The notes: generated from the letters alone by a model not told the origin. 64,000 bases of DNA from Actinomycetota bacterium (GCA_014360685.1 JACIXB010000016.1:188263-252262), one strand, 5' to 3'. Positions 17,191 through 26,360 are shown, counted from the first letter of the stretch. Program-made: numbers and translations.

Positions 17191-18456
17191 ATGGAAGACG
17201 ACGTATACATCGTGGGCGTGGGCATGATCCGCTTCGGCAAGTACCCGGAGAAGAGCATCAAGCAGATGACCGCGGAGGTCATCGACGTGTTGCTCAAGGA
17301 CTGCCCGGTGGAGAAGAAGGACATCCAGGCGGCCTGGTTCTCCAATTCCTTCTGGGGGATCGTCACCGGGCAGCACAGCATCCGCGGCCAGGTGGCCCTC
17401 ACCCCCCTGGGCATCCAGGGGATACCGGTGATGAACGTGGAGAACGCCTGTGCCGGCGCCACCAGCGCCCTGCACGGGGCCTACCTGGGCATCAAGGCCG
17501 GGCAGTACGACATCGCCCTGGCCATCGGGGTGGAGAAGATGTACAACCCGGAGAACAAGCAGGCCATGTTCGAGATGTTCATGTCCAACGCCGACGTGGA
17601 GTTCATCCGGGCGGTCATCGAGGCCTTCCAGGCCGACGAGCGGAAGAAGGCCGAGGAGGCCGCGGCCCGGGGCGAGGTGAAGGCGGAGGGGGGCGGCGGA
17701 GGGCGTTCCCCCTTCATGGACATCTACGCCATGGCCGCCCGCATGCATATGGAAAAATATGGTACCACGCAGCGGCAGCTGGCAGTCATCGCCGCCAAGA
17801 ACCACTACCACGCCAGCCTCAATCCCCTGGCCCAGTACCAGGTGAACATGACCGTGGAGGAGGTGCTGTCCGACCGGCTGGTGGCCTATCCTTTGACCCG
17901 GGCCATGTGCGCTCCCATGGGAGACGGGGCGTCGGCGGCCATCCTGTGCTCCGGGAGGGCCTTGAAGCGCATGACCGGGGCCCGGCCGGTGAAAATACTG
18001 GCCTCCGTCCTCACCTCGGGAAGCCTACCGGAGGGGGGCGAGATGGATCTCATCGGCAAACGCCTCAGCGCCGAGGCCTACGAGAAGGCCGGGGTGGGCC
18101 CGGAGGATATCCACGTGGCCGAGGTCCACGACGCGACGGCCTTCGGCGAGCTCCTGCAGACCGAGGAACTGGGGTTCTGCGGGGAGGGGGAGGGAGGCCC
18201 CTTCGCCGAGTCCGGGGCCACCAAGCTGGGCGGCAAGTTGCCCATCAACACCAGCGGTGGCCTGGAATGCCGGGGACATCCCATAGGCGCCTCGGGCATC
18301 GCCCAGATCCACGAGTTGGTGACCCAGTTGCGCTGGGAGGCCGGCAAGCGCCAGGTGGAAGGGGCGAGGATCGCCCTCTCCGAGAACGGGGGCGGCTTCA
18401 TCGGCACCGGCGAGGCGGCCATGTGCATCCACATCCTGGAGAGGGTGGACCGTTAG
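17191..18456 (+). CDS. Thiolase-like acetyl-CoA acetyltransferase (SCP2/lipid-transfer type)
   Basis: This 421-residue thiolase-fold enzyme has the nucleophilic cysteine in VENACAGATSAL. The C-terminal motifs are HDATAFGE (the His region of SCP2 thiolases), GGLECRGHPIGASG and SENGGGFIG. An insert rich in charged residues lies near residues 145-175. It would cleave 3-ketoacyl-CoA with CoA, or condense acyl-CoAs. In place of the typical C-terminal cysteine loop of biosynthetic thiolases it has the SCP2-type ENGGG stretch. ATG 17191 follows AAGGAGGAAGG. Its promoter carries an operator shared with the tetR region. Confidence 0.9.
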   Translation: MEDDVYIVGVGMIRFGKYPEKSIKQMTAEVIDVLLKDCPVEKKDIQAAWFSNSFWGIVTGQHSIRGQVALTPLGIQGIPVMNVENACAGATSALHGAYLGIKAGQYDIALAIGVEKMYNPENKQAMFEMFMSNADVEFIRAVIEAFQADERKKAEEAAARGEVKAEGGGGGRSPFMDIYAMAARMHMEKYGTTQRQLAVIAAKNHYHASLNPLAQYQVNMTVEEVLSDRLVAYPLTRAMCAPMGDGASAAILCSGRALKRMTGARPVKILASVLTSGSLPEGGEMDLIGKRLSAEAYEKAGVGPEDIHVAEVHDATAFGELLQTEELGFCGEGEGGPFAESGATKLGGKLPINTSGGLECRGHPIGASGIAQIHELVTQLRWEAGKRQVEGARIALSENGGGFIGTGEAAMCIHILERVDR

Positions 18457-18476
18457 GGCGCTTGCCCGGAGCGCCC
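18456..18476 (+). terminator. Hairpin at the stop codon of the thiolase gene
   Basis: GGGCGCT pairs with AGCGCCC around a 7-base loop, starting on the last base of the stop codon. No U-tract follows, so it may stabilise the message end or act as a weak terminator. The convergent tetR gene ends at 18714; the rest of the spacer shows nothing. Confidence 0.4.
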
Positions 18477-18713
18477 AACCAACCATCGCCTCGCTTTCAT
18501 CCCCGTTTCAAGGGTGAAGGTAGATCTCTGAGCGTCCGGCATGTTTCCCGGATCGTGGAGAGCGGGGAGGGATGCCCTCCGGGTCTCCCGGTCGCGTTCC
18601 CCGTACCGGCGGGAGGGGTGATGGGGCGAGCCATTCCATAGGGTTTCATCCTCAGGAGCGCGCCGTAAGGGCACCCCTCTTTTTGGTGGCCTTCTCGCCC
18701 GGCGGGATGGATG

Positions 18714-19319
18714 TCACGCCCTGATCCCGCGCAGGATGAGCTCCATGAGTTGGTCGCAGGCCTCCAGTAGGTCAAAGGAACCGTCGGTGAGACACCAGTG
18801 GTAGAGCTGGCCCCGGAAGGCGTTGATGAGCACGGTGGTCAACTCCGCTGCGGGTAGGTCGGAACGTATCTCTCCCTTTTCCTGCCCCTCCCGGATGAGC
18901 CTTTCGGTGATCAGGTAGAGATTCCGCGCCGGGTTGATCAGGTAGGGCTCCCGCATGTGGGGCGCGATCTGGGAGTGGTAGAGCACCCTCATGAGGGTCA
19001 CCCCCAGCTCGGACATCAGCCGGATGGCCTCGCGGTTGAACCTCCGCAACTTTTCCAGGCTGCTGGCCTCGGGAGGGAGGTTTTCAGCCGCCGCCGCGTA
19101 GTGACGGTCCATGTTCATGAACTCCTCCAGGATGATCTGATCCTTGGAGCGGAAGTGGGCGTAGAAGGCCCCCTTGGTGAGTCCCAGGCGGCGGCAGATC
19201 TCGTCCACGCTGACGTTCTCGTATCCCTTGCGGGCGAAGAGTTCGATGGCCGTCCGGTAGATGCGCTGGCGGGTGCGCAAACCCCTTTCCTTGCGGCCCA
19301 AGGCCTTCTTTTCCTTCAT
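18714..19319 (-). CDS. TetR-family transcriptional regulator
   Basis: This is a 201-residue repressor. The N-terminal helix-turn-helix domain (residues 14-60) has the TetR signature: IYRTAIELFARKGYENVSVD leads into a recognition helix with TKGAFYAHFRSKDQI. The C-terminal helical ligand domain has no family-wide motif. Lying inside a fatty-acid block, it likely responds to an acyl-CoA, as FadR-type TetR proteins do (inference). It probably binds the ACATAC-N4-GTATGT palindrome found at 17090-17105 and 19657-19672, which would link its own control to the thiolase and acyl-CoA synthetase. Confidence 0.9.
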   Translation of the reverse strand: MKEKKALGRKERGLRTRQRIYRTAIELFARKGYENVSVDEICRRLGLTKGAFYAHFRSKDQIILEEFMNMDRHYAAAAENLPPEASSLEKLRRFNREAIRLMSELGVTLMRVLYHSQIAPHMREPYLINPARNLYLITERLIREGQEKGEIRSDLPAAELTTVLINAFRGQLYHWCLTDGSFDLLEACDQLMELILRGIRA

Positions 19320-19656
19320 GCTTCCTCCCCTTTTAAGGCCTCACGAGATTTTCCGGTTTCCGTTGGTCGGCTTCGGCTCCCGGAACGGACGCGCACCGAG
19401 TTCTTACCGCTGTAACCAGGGGTACCGTTCTCCCCCCTCCCCTTGTCGACCACCGCGCGCCCCGTCCTTGAGCGTCCGTCCGGTTCCATCGCTATTCTTT
19501 ATTCTTCAGCCCTTCCCGGCAAGTCGCCTCTTTTATGCCCGGCCGACTCCCACCGAGACCGAAGCCGACGCTCTTCGGCAACCCGCGGCGCAGGTTCCGC
19601 GCCTTATCCTCTTCCAAACGCTTGACAGGAGCCACCTTTAATATTAAAAAATAATA

Positions 19657-19672
19657 ACATACTCGGGTATGT
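19657..19672. promoter_or_regulatory. TetR-type palindromic operator
   Basis: ACATAC-TCGG-GTATGT is a perfect dyad identical in its half-sites to the thiolase operator. Read on the minus strand, GTTACATACC is shared with the other site, and TATTAT (19656-19651) sits right after it like a -10 box for tetR. Confidence 0.7.
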
Positions 19673-19738
19673 AACATTTAATACCGGCGAGCCAGGTTAG
19701 CAGGGAGATTTGAGAAAGTATAAAATCTATCCGTGAGG

Positions 19739-19836
19739 TCGGCGGTAGGGGCTGCGAAACTTGCTGTTTAGGGCTGACAAACCTGAGAATGACCATCATA
19801 GGTAATGAGCCGTCGCCGCTGTCCTCAGAAGCCCCG
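19739..19836 (+). ncRNA. Candidate structured RNA upstream of the acyl-CoA synthetase
   Basis: An outer stem GGGGCT (19748-19753) pairs with AGCCCC (19830-19835). Inside, GGCT pairs with AGCC, ACCT with AGGT, and ATGA with TCAT, with a GAGA bulge on the 5' side. The internal loop 5'-GCTGacAAA / 3'-AATGAGC resembles one in the leader at 4335-4448. The gene begins about 335 bases later. There is no match to a class I know. It could also be chance folding. Confidence 0.3.
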
Positions 19837-20171
19837 TGGGATCGGTGAAGGGGAGGATTGACCCGGGGGCAAAATCATCTTTCCAGCGTGCCATCCGCGG
19901 CTGGAAGGTTCCGCCCGGTGAAAGGTCGCCGCGGCGCGGAAATGGTTGGGGAAACGCAATATGTGACATCAGGCCGGTTGGCCGGGGGAGGTGTAAGGGT
20001 GCGCCGGAACGGGATCAGGGGACAAACGAAATCCGCAGGACTGGTACTTGAGATTTGCGTGACGAAACGACTGCCCGTGGGGACCATACTGGCCCAAGAC
20101 GGGATCCCCGGGGGTGGATGCAGGGAAGAGGAAGCCAGGTTGCATACAGGATACCAGGAAAGGGCGAGGTG

Positions 20172-21794
20172 ATGACGATGTCCGAGAAGAACCCGGCGCT
20201 CATGTTCCACCAGCTGGAGACGCGCATGGAGGAGAAGCCCGAGTTTGTGGGGCTGATCTTCGAGAACGGCGGCCTGTACCGGGACGAGCCGCTCACCTAC
20301 CGCCAGCTGGTGACCAACACCTTCAAGGTGGCCAAGGGCCTGCGTGAGAGCGGCATCGGCAAGGGAGACGTGGTGGCCACCGTGATGCGCAACCACCCGG
20401 AGATGGTATATCTCATGGGGGCCACCAACCTCCTGGGTTACGTTTTCGTGCCCATCGACCCCCGCTCCAAGGGCGAGAAGTTGGCCTACATGCTGGGAGA
20501 CAGCAAAGCCAAGGCGGTGGTCACCACCGCGGACCTCCTACCCGAGGTTGAGGCCATAGCCAAGGACATCCCGGCCATAGAGCGCATCTGGCTGAACCTC
20601 AAGCCCGACGCGGACCTCTCCCTGGCCTCCAAGTACCCGACCATCAACGAGCTGGTGGACGGCCCGGACATCTACGAGCTGGAGGACCGGGTGGACGACC
20701 CCACCCTGCCCATGGAGATCATCTACACCTCGGGGGTCACCGGCAACCCCAAGGGGGTGGTGGTCAAGGCCACCCGCACCCTCATGTACACCGCCCTGGC
20801 CAGGATGGTCTGGGGGTACAAGGAGGACTCCATCCTCTACACCGGCCTATCCCTGACCCATGGCAACGCCCAGGCGGTGACCCTCATGTCCGCCATCGCC
20901 CTGGGCATCCGAGCCGTCATCAGCCAGCGCTTCACCAAGAGCCGCATCTGGGACATCTGCCGCCGTTACGGGTGCACCACCTTCTCCCTCCTGGGCGGGA
21001 TGATGTCCGGCATCTATAACGAGCCGCCGCGCCCGGACGACGCGGACAACCCGGTGGAGGTGGTCATCTCCGCCGGCACCCCCATCGCCATTTGGGAGGA
21101 CTTCGAGAAGCGCTTCAATGTCAAGATCCTAGAGTGGTACGGGGCGGTGGAGGGCGGGTTCGCCTACAAGCCCATCGACCAGGGGCCCATAGGCTCCTTC
21201 GGCAAGCCCATCGAGGGCCTCATGGAGTACAAGATCGTGGATGAGAACGACAACGAGGTGCCTCCCGGGGTCACCGGTGAGCTGCTCATGCGCGCCGTGA
21301 ACCAGAAGCCGGAGGTGGAGTATCACGGCCGCCCTGAGGACTCGGAGAAGAAGACGCGGGGAGGCTGGCTGCGCACCGGGGACATGGTGCACCGGGACGA
21401 GGAGGGGTGGCTCTTCTTCGACTATCGCAAGGAGGGGGGCGGGCTGCGCCGCCAGGGGGAGTTCATCATCCCCTCCTACGTGGAGAAGGTCATCGGGGAG
21501 CATCCCGACGTCTCCGAGGTCTGCGTTTACGGCATCCCCGCCGCCTCGGGAGCGCCGGGGGAGAGCGACCTGGTGGCCGCCGTGGCCCCCTTCGAGGGGA
21601 GGACCATAGACCCGGCTTCCATATTCAAGAAGGCGGCCGAGGGGCTGGAGCGGAACGCCGTCCCCAGCTACCTCCAGGTGGTGGACGAGATCCCCAAGAG
21701 CGCCTCGGAGAAGTACCTGGACCGGGTGCTCCGGGACCAGTTCTCGCCGGACGCGGAGAACGTCTACCGGTTGGAGGACTGCCGGTCCCGATAA
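20172..21794 (+). CDS. Acyl-CoA synthetase (AMP-forming), paralogue 1
   Basis: This is a ligase of about 540 residues in the ANL superfamily, of the long-chain or carnitine-CoA-ligase-like kind. The AMP-binding P-loop-like motif is IIYTSGVTGNPKG, with Val where most have Thr. Later motifs are ILEWYGAVEGG and the adenylate-binding TGD (WLRTGDMVHRDEEGW). The C-terminal catalytic lysine lies in SASEKYLDRV. It activates a carboxylic acid to acyl-AMP, then acyl-CoA, feeding the ACADs downstream. ATG 20172 follows GCGAGGTG. Its paralogue at 26361-28097 shares long, almost identical DNA tracts. Confidence 0.9.
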   Translation: MTMSEKNPALMFHQLETRMEEKPEFVGLIFENGGLYRDEPLTYRQLVTNTFKVAKGLRESGIGKGDVVATVMRNHPEMVYLMGATNLLGYVFVPIDPRSKGEKLAYMLGDSKAKAVVTTADLLPEVEAIAKDIPAIERIWLNLKPDADLSLASKYPTINELVDGPDIYELEDRVDDPTLPMEIIYTSGVTGNPKGVVVKATRTLMYTALARMVWGYKEDSILYTGLSLTHGNAQAVTLMSAIALGIRAVISQRFTKSRIWDICRRYGCTTFSLLGGMMSGIYNEPPRPDDADNPVEVVISAGTPIAIWEDFEKRFNVKILEWYGAVEGGFAYKPIDQGPIGSFGKPIEGLMEYKIVDENDNEVPPGVTGELLMRAVNQKPEVEYHGRPEDSEKKTRGGWLRTGDMVHRDEEGWLFFDYRKEGGGLRRQGEFIIPSYVEKVIGEHPDVSEVCVYGIPAASGAPGESDLVAAVAPFEGRTIDPASIFKKAAEGLERNAVPSYLQVVDEIPKSASEKYLDRVLRDQFSPDAENVYRLEDCRSR

Positions 21795-22111
21795 GGGTAT
21801 GGCCATGGGTTGTCCCCGGAAGGGGGTTACCGGCACAGGCAAGGAGACATCGAATCGGCCATCCTGGACGCTGGGGGACACGGCGGGAGAGGCTTGGAGC
21901 AAGGGGGGAGAACAGGCCCAAAACAGGAACGCGGGCTGGGGAACCACAAGGCACGTGTTACTGCGGAAAGGCAGGTCATCACGAAGTGTGATTATGGTCC
22001 ATGGAGCGGGCTGCGACGCGGACTGCGGACAGCCGGGTATTTTTCCCTTATACCAACCGACGGCTGGGCGGAAGAGGTATACGGGGTGGTGAAAGGGGGT
22101 CGAGGGAGGCA
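21795..22111. other. Intergenic region, no gene seen
   Basis: This is the spacer before the overlapping ACAD pair. I see no gene or clear hairpin in the first 300 bases; a possible promoter lies at its end. Confidence 0.4.
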
Positions 22112-22142
22112 TTGAATGATTCCATCAGTCGTTGGATAGTAT
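22112..22142 (+). promoter_or_regulatory. Possible promoter for the ACAD pair
   Basis: TTGAAT (22112-22117) and GATAGT (22135-22140) are spaced by 17 bp in a locally AT-rich stretch. It is a weak but plausible promoter 65 bases before the ACAD start. Confidence 0.3.
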
Positions 22143-22205
22143 AAGCCGTCAGATCAAATCGAAAGGTGTCTTGGCGATCGGCGAGAGGTCGGAAAAGGGG
22201 GTAAC

Positions 22206-23687
22206 ATGTTGGGTCAGGAACTGAGCGAGACGGGAAAGAGGCTTTTCCGGGATTTTCCCATCCTGCGCGCGCTCTGGGAGAGCGGGCGGAAGAAGAGCGT
22301 AAGGGAGGCCATAGGCCTCGTAGAGAAGGCCGAGGAGTTCAACCGCACCTTCGCCGTGCCCCGCGCCCTGGAGCTGGACATGCGCATGGAGAGGGAGCCG
22401 GAATACTTCGACTGGGAGATCATGCGCCAGGCTTGCAAGTACCGCTTCCTCTCCATCTTTATCCCCAAGCAGCTGGGAGGGATCGCCGGCGAGTTCATGG
22501 TCGCCAACACCTCCCTGCTCATGGACGAGCTGTGCTCCGGGTGCTCGGGCATCGCTTTGGCCGTGGGCGCCCACAGCCTGGGGGTGGCCCCGGTGATCAC
22601 CTCGGGGGCCATGGCCCACTGGGACACGGTGCTCCGGGAGATCGTGGAGGGTGAGCTCAAGCAACAGCCGGTGACCATGGCCTACGCCATCACCGAACCC
22701 TCGGCGGGGACGGACGTGGAGGAGCCGGAGTACCTGGAGAAGGCCAAGCTCTCCCTGGAGGCCAAGAAGGTCAAGGGCGGGTACGTGCTCAACGGGCGCA
22801 AGTGTTTCATCTCCGACGGCAGCGAGGCCAAGTACTTCACGGTGTGCGCCGCCCTGGACCGCAACCGGCCCCTGCAGACCTGGACCACCTTCCTGGTGGA
22901 GAGGGGCATGGAAGGATTTTCCACTCCCCGCGTGGAGCTCAAGATGGGACAGCGGGCCGCCCACGCCGCGGAGCTCCTCTTCGAGGACGTTTTCGTCCCC
23001 GACTCCCACCTACTGGGTTACGAGGGCGACGGCATGGGCAACGGCATCCTCATGATCATGGCCGCTTCCCGGGGGCCGGTGGGTGCCATAGCCACGGGGA
23101 TCGCGCGGGGCGCCTTCCAGCACTTCCTGGCCTGGGCCAAGTCAAAGCGCAACGGAAAGCGGCCCATCGAGGAGGATCGCATCCGCATGGCCCTGGCGGA
23201 CATGTGGGGGATGGTCCAGGAGAACCGGGGGCTGTACATGAGCAACGCCATTCTGGGGGATTGCATATTCGGAAAGGCCCTGGACAATCCGGTGATGAAC
23301 CTGACCCTCAGCCTGCCCTCGTCCCTGCGGACGAACAAGATAATGCGTAATTTCCTCAACTCTTATTACGGCAAGGCCATGATCAACGCCGTCCTCCGCT
23401 TCTACATCAAGGACGAGGACATGACCCAGCTCCTGGAGACGGCCTCCCTGGCCAAGTTCTCCTGCGCGGACAACGCCATGGAGCTCTGTTCCCGGGCCCT
23501 CAGCCTCATGGGCCCCGAGGATTCCGAGGAGCGTCGCTGGGTGGAGAAGTGCTACCGGGACGCCAAGCTCACCCAGATCTACGAGGGAACCAACCAGCTC
23601 AACCGCCTGGTGGTGAACAACGTCCGCTTCGAGGAGACCCTGCGGGTGGAAGTCCCCCGCCCGTTCAAGAAGGGGGTGATGGCATGA
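22206..23687 (+). CDS. Acyl-CoA dehydrogenase, catalytic subunit of an overlapping pair
   Basis: This 493-residue ACAD has an extended N-terminus of about 60 residues beyond the usual family length. Flavin-contact motif AYAITEPSAGTD is intact, and IYEGTNQLNR near residue 460 keeps the catalytic glutamate. It should oxidise an acyl-CoA and reduce ETF. Its stop overlaps the start of the next gene (ATGA), so the two proteins are translationally coupled. That partner lacks the glutamate, suggesting a heteromer of one active and one structural subunit. ATG 22206 follows a GGGGG stretch. Confidence 0.9.
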   Translation: MLGQELSETGKRLFRDFPILRALWESGRKKSVREAIGLVEKAEEFNRTFAVPRALELDMRMEREPEYFDWEIMRQACKYRFLSIFIPKQLGGIAGEFMVANTSLLMDELCSGCSGIALAVGAHSLGVAPVITSGAMAHWDTVLREIVEGELKQQPVTMAYAITEPSAGTDVEEPEYLEKAKLSLEAKKVKGGYVLNGRKCFISDGSEAKYFTVCAALDRNRPLQTWTTFLVERGMEGFSTPRVELKMGQRAAHAAELLFEDVFVPDSHLLGYEGDGMGNGILMIMAASRGPVGAIATGIARGAFQHFLAWAKSKRNGKRPIEEDRIRMALADMWGMVQENRGLYMSNAILGDCIFGKALDNPVMNLTLSLPSSLRTNKIMRNFLNSYYGKAMINAVLRFYIKDEDMTQLLETASLAKFSCADNAMELCSRALSLMGPEDSEERRWVEKCYRDAKLTQIYEGTNQLNRLVVNNVRFEETLRVEVPRPFKKGVMA

Positions 23688-24748
23688 TCGGGGTGCCCTG
23701 GGCCAAGGAGTCCAAGCAGTACGCGGTGCTGCGCAGCAACGCCTTGAACTTCGCCTCCGCCGAACTGGCACCCGTGGCCGACGACCTGGAGAACACCGTG
23801 GACTCGCCGCTGCTCTGGAAGGCGGTGGAAAAGGCCGGGGAGATGGGCATGCTGGCCGCCCTGGTGCCCGAGCAACTGGGGGGAGAGGGAGTGGACCTCT
23901 ATTCCCTCTGCGTGGCCCTGGAGGAGAGCGCCGTGGAGTGCGCGGGGTTCGCCGCCGCCCTCCTCTTCCACAACGCCGCCCTGGTCCCCCTGGTCTACGT
24001 GGACCGCAAGGACCTGGTGGAGGAGTTCACCAAGGGGCGGCCCCTGTGCACCGTGGCCACCGCCGGCGAGGTGAGCCTGGATGACGGGAAGCTCAACGGA
24101 AACGCTCCCTTCGTGTTCAACGTGCTTGAGGGCACCGTGGCCCTGCTCTTCCCGGGCTCCGGGGAGGGGAGGAAGGCCGCCTACATGAGGACGGGAGCGG
24201 AAGGCGTGGAGACCAGGGTCGACCCCTATCCACTGGGGTGGAGGGTGAGCAACTTCGCCACCCTGGAGATGAGGAGTGCCGAGCCCGTCTTCGTGCTGGA
24301 CAAATCGGAGAAGGAGGCGGTAACGGCCACGGAGCGGACCCTCTACCTGGGGCTGGCGGCCATCGCCAACGGCATCGTGCGCAAGGCCTTCCAGAAGGCC
24401 TATGACTACGCCAGGCAGAGGTACCAGGCGGGGAAGCTGATCATCGAGCACCAGGCCATGCGCCTCATGCTGGCCCGCATGCTCTGCTCCATGGAGGAGG
24501 GCCAGGCGATAATCCGGCGCGCCTGCGGCGTGGAGGACCTGGGGCCGGCCATCATCGCCTGGAGGAGGGCAGGGGCCAACGCCTGCCAGGCGGCCATGGA
24601 CGGGGTGCAAATCCACGGGGGCTACGGGTACATGCGCGACTACGGAATGGAGAGGCTGATGCGCGATGCCAAGTACTGCCAGATGTTCCCCCGCCCCGAG
24701 GAGGAGCAGCTTCTGCGCCTCCTGGACATGGTGGAGCAGGGCACCTGA
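23684..24748 (+). CDS. ACAD-family protein without the catalytic EGT motif
   Basis: This 354-residue partner of the preceding ACAD has its ATG inside the neighbour's stop (ATGA overlap). The ACAD fold is clear from the C-terminal half (YDYARQRYQAGKLIIEHQA and IHGGYGYMRDYGMERLMRDA). In place of the EGTxQI motif it has MFPRPEEEQLL, so the usual base is missing. The TEP-x-GSD flavin loop is also absent; the region reads TVATAGEVSLDD. Paired ACADs with one inactive subunit are known from mycobacterial steroid-ring degradation (FadE heterotetramers). That parallel is inference. Confidence 0.85.
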   Translation: MIGVPWAKESKQYAVLRSNALNFASAELAPVADDLENTVDSPLLWKAVEKAGEMGMLAALVPEQLGGEGVDLYSLCVALEESAVECAGFAAALLFHNAALVPLVYVDRKDLVEEFTKGRPLCTVATAGEVSLDDGKLNGNAPFVFNVLEGTVALLFPGSGEGRKAAYMRTGAEGVETRVDPYPLGWRVSNFATLEMRSAEPVFVLDKSEKEAVTATERTLYLGLAAIANGIVRKAFQKAYDYARQRYQAGKLIIEHQAMRLMLARMLCSMEEGQAIIRRACGVEDLGPAIIAWRRAGANACQAAMDGVQIHGGYGYMRDYGMERLMRDAKYCQMFPRPEEEQLLRLLDMVEQGT

Positions 24749-24877
24749 GAGGGCACGTTTTAGTATTTTAGACAGGTAATCAAGCATGGAGGTTTATATA
24801 AAGGGCTGTATCCCGGGCAATCGTCTGCAGGGGCGAGGCTGGATGTTGTTGGCGTGACGGCGGGAAAGAGGAGGTGA

Positions 24878-25885
24878 ATGGAGTTGGCACCGGAGAAGTT
24901 CAGCTATACTTATCTGCCGGCCCACCCGGAGGTGTGGTCGAACTCCAGGATAGTGGTCGATGACGAGAAGTGTACCGGATGCGGAAACTGCCTGAAGGGC
25001 TGCCCATGCAATTGCTTGGAGATAGTGGACGGAAAGGCCAGGCAGATCGAGAGCATGGCGTGCATGTCCTGCTCCGCCTGCGTGGCCCATTGCGAAAAGG
25101 ACGCCATCCGGATGGAGGGCTTCTACCACGTGGAGAAGGGTTTCTGGAAAACAGTGCTCCTCCACCCCGATGACGGTTATCCCATCATTCCGGAGGTAGA
25201 GGGGGTCGAGGGCCTTACCCCCGTGGAAGAGGTCATCTACAAGCGGCGCAGCAACCGTATCTTCTCCAGCAAGCCCGTCCCCGACGAGCTGGTGCGCCGG
25301 GTGGTGGAGGCAGGGCGTTTCGCCCCCTCCCATGGCAACTGCCAGCCCTGGAGCTTCATCATCGTCAACGACCGGGAGGAGATGGACAAGATCGCGGACA
25401 TGATGGACCCCCTTTTCCGGAACCTCACCAACCTCTTTTTCTCCGGGAGGGAAAAGGCTTGGGTAAGGGGCCTGATGTCGGCCCTGTCCATTCTGGCGCC
25501 GCGGATGGCGGATCATAGGGCTATGACCGGAGGGAAGGCGATCCTTAAGCCCGAGGACGTATTTCTGGGTGCGCCCTGCCTGATTGTCCTCCTGGGTGAC
25601 AAGCGAGGAATAAACAACATGTCCCTGGACATAGGCATCTGCGGGCAGAACATGGTGCTGGCAGCCCACTCGCTGGGCTTGGTCACCTGCTGGCTGGGCT
25701 TCGTGGCCGTGGCGGCCAAGATGGTCCCCCGCCTGAAGAAATATTTCGACATCAAGTGGCCCTACGTACCGGTCTCGGGCATAGTCCTCGGCTACCCCCG
25801 GGTGAACGCCGACTCCATGGTCAAGAGAGACTATCCGCGCATCACCTGGATCAAGGGCGGTAAGAGATGGCAGGAAATGCCCTGA
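24878..25885 (+). CDS. Nitroreductase fused to a 2x[4Fe-4S] ferredoxin domain
   Basis: This 335-residue protein starts with a ferredoxin segment (residues 25-80) whose two clusters are CTGCGNCLKGCPCNC and CMSCSACVAHC. A nitroreductase-fold FMN domain follows, with RRSNRIF, SHGNCQPW and a C-terminal GYP motif. Such fusions transfer electrons from ferredoxin to FMN. The real substrate is unknown; it could be a reductase acting on an unsaturated or quinone-like metabolite. ATG 24878 follows GAGGAGGTG. It lies 130 bases after the ACAD pair on the same strand, with an AT-rich spacer that may hold a promoter. Confidence 0.9.
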   Translation: MELAPEKFSYTYLPAHPEVWSNSRIVVDDEKCTGCGNCLKGCPCNCLEIVDGKARQIESMACMSCSACVAHCEKDAIRMEGFYHVEKGFWKTVLLHPDDGYPIIPEVEGVEGLTPVEEVIYKRRSNRIFSSKPVPDELVRRVVEAGRFAPSHGNCQPWSFIIVNDREEMDKIADMMDPLFRNLTNLFFSGREKAWVRGLMSALSILAPRMADHRAMTGGKAILKPEDVFLGAPCLIVLLGDKRGINNMSLDIGICGQNMVLAAHSLGLVTCWLGFVAVAAKMVPRLKKYFDIKWPYVPVSGIVLGYPRVNADSMVKRDYPRITWIKGGKRWQEMP

Positions 25886-25903
25886 GGGGTCAGGTCTTGA
25901 TAT

Positions 25904-25925
25904 TTGATACCCCTATGGGTATCAA
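25904..25925. other. Perfect 9-bp dyad after the nitroreductase gene
   Basis: TTGATACCC-CTAT-GGGTATCAA begins 19 bases after the stop codon. No U-tract follows. It is preceded by GGGGTCAGGTCTTGATATTT, a word I recall from the borders of RAYT/IS200-like elements in other genomes, so this could be a relic of such an element. That recall is unchecked. Confidence 0.55.
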
Positions 25926-26360
25926 GTGAGAATGCGGCCGGGGCTCCCTTGGGCAACGGGCATCGTCCGGCGCGGAAAGGGGAGACGGTGAACCGCGCGC
26001 AGGCGGGACCTGGGAGAACCTCCGCTTTGTGGAGGTAGCCATGGGCGCTGCGAGGGGCGTATTGACGGGAGGATGGGAGTCCTTCCCGGAGGCGGTTTCT
26101 CGGGGAGAAGGGGTTTGGTGAACGGAGGCTTTTCCCCGTTCCAAACCGCGGCTCTCCAGAGGTACAAGGGCCCCGGATAGGGCCTGGCCGGGCTGGATGC
26201 TGTTGTGCCTTCTCGCATCCTTCTTCCATGGCCAGGGAAGGCGGGCGTTATACTATGGATAGCGGTGGAAACAAGCGATTGACGGGGCATAAATCGGTAA
26301 AAGCGCTTTCGGGCCTGGTCGTGAGGTCATGGTGTGAAAATATGCGGAGGGGGTGGTTAT
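25926..26360. other. Intergenic region, no gene seen
   Basis: No gene is supported between the dyad and the second acyl-CoA synthetase. TATACT (26249-26254) within GTTATACTATGG is a plausible -10 box, leaving a leader of about 100 bases. Confidence 0.4.

Larger units (their letters stand above)
19320..20171. other. Long intergenic region with operator and RNA-like segment
   Basis: About 850 bp lie between divergent tetR and the acyl-CoA synthetase. It holds TTGACA (19622-19627) followed by an AT-rich tract, the TetR-type dyad at 19657-19672 and a foldable segment at 19739-19836. Nothing gene-like is seen in the rest. Confidence 0.6.
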
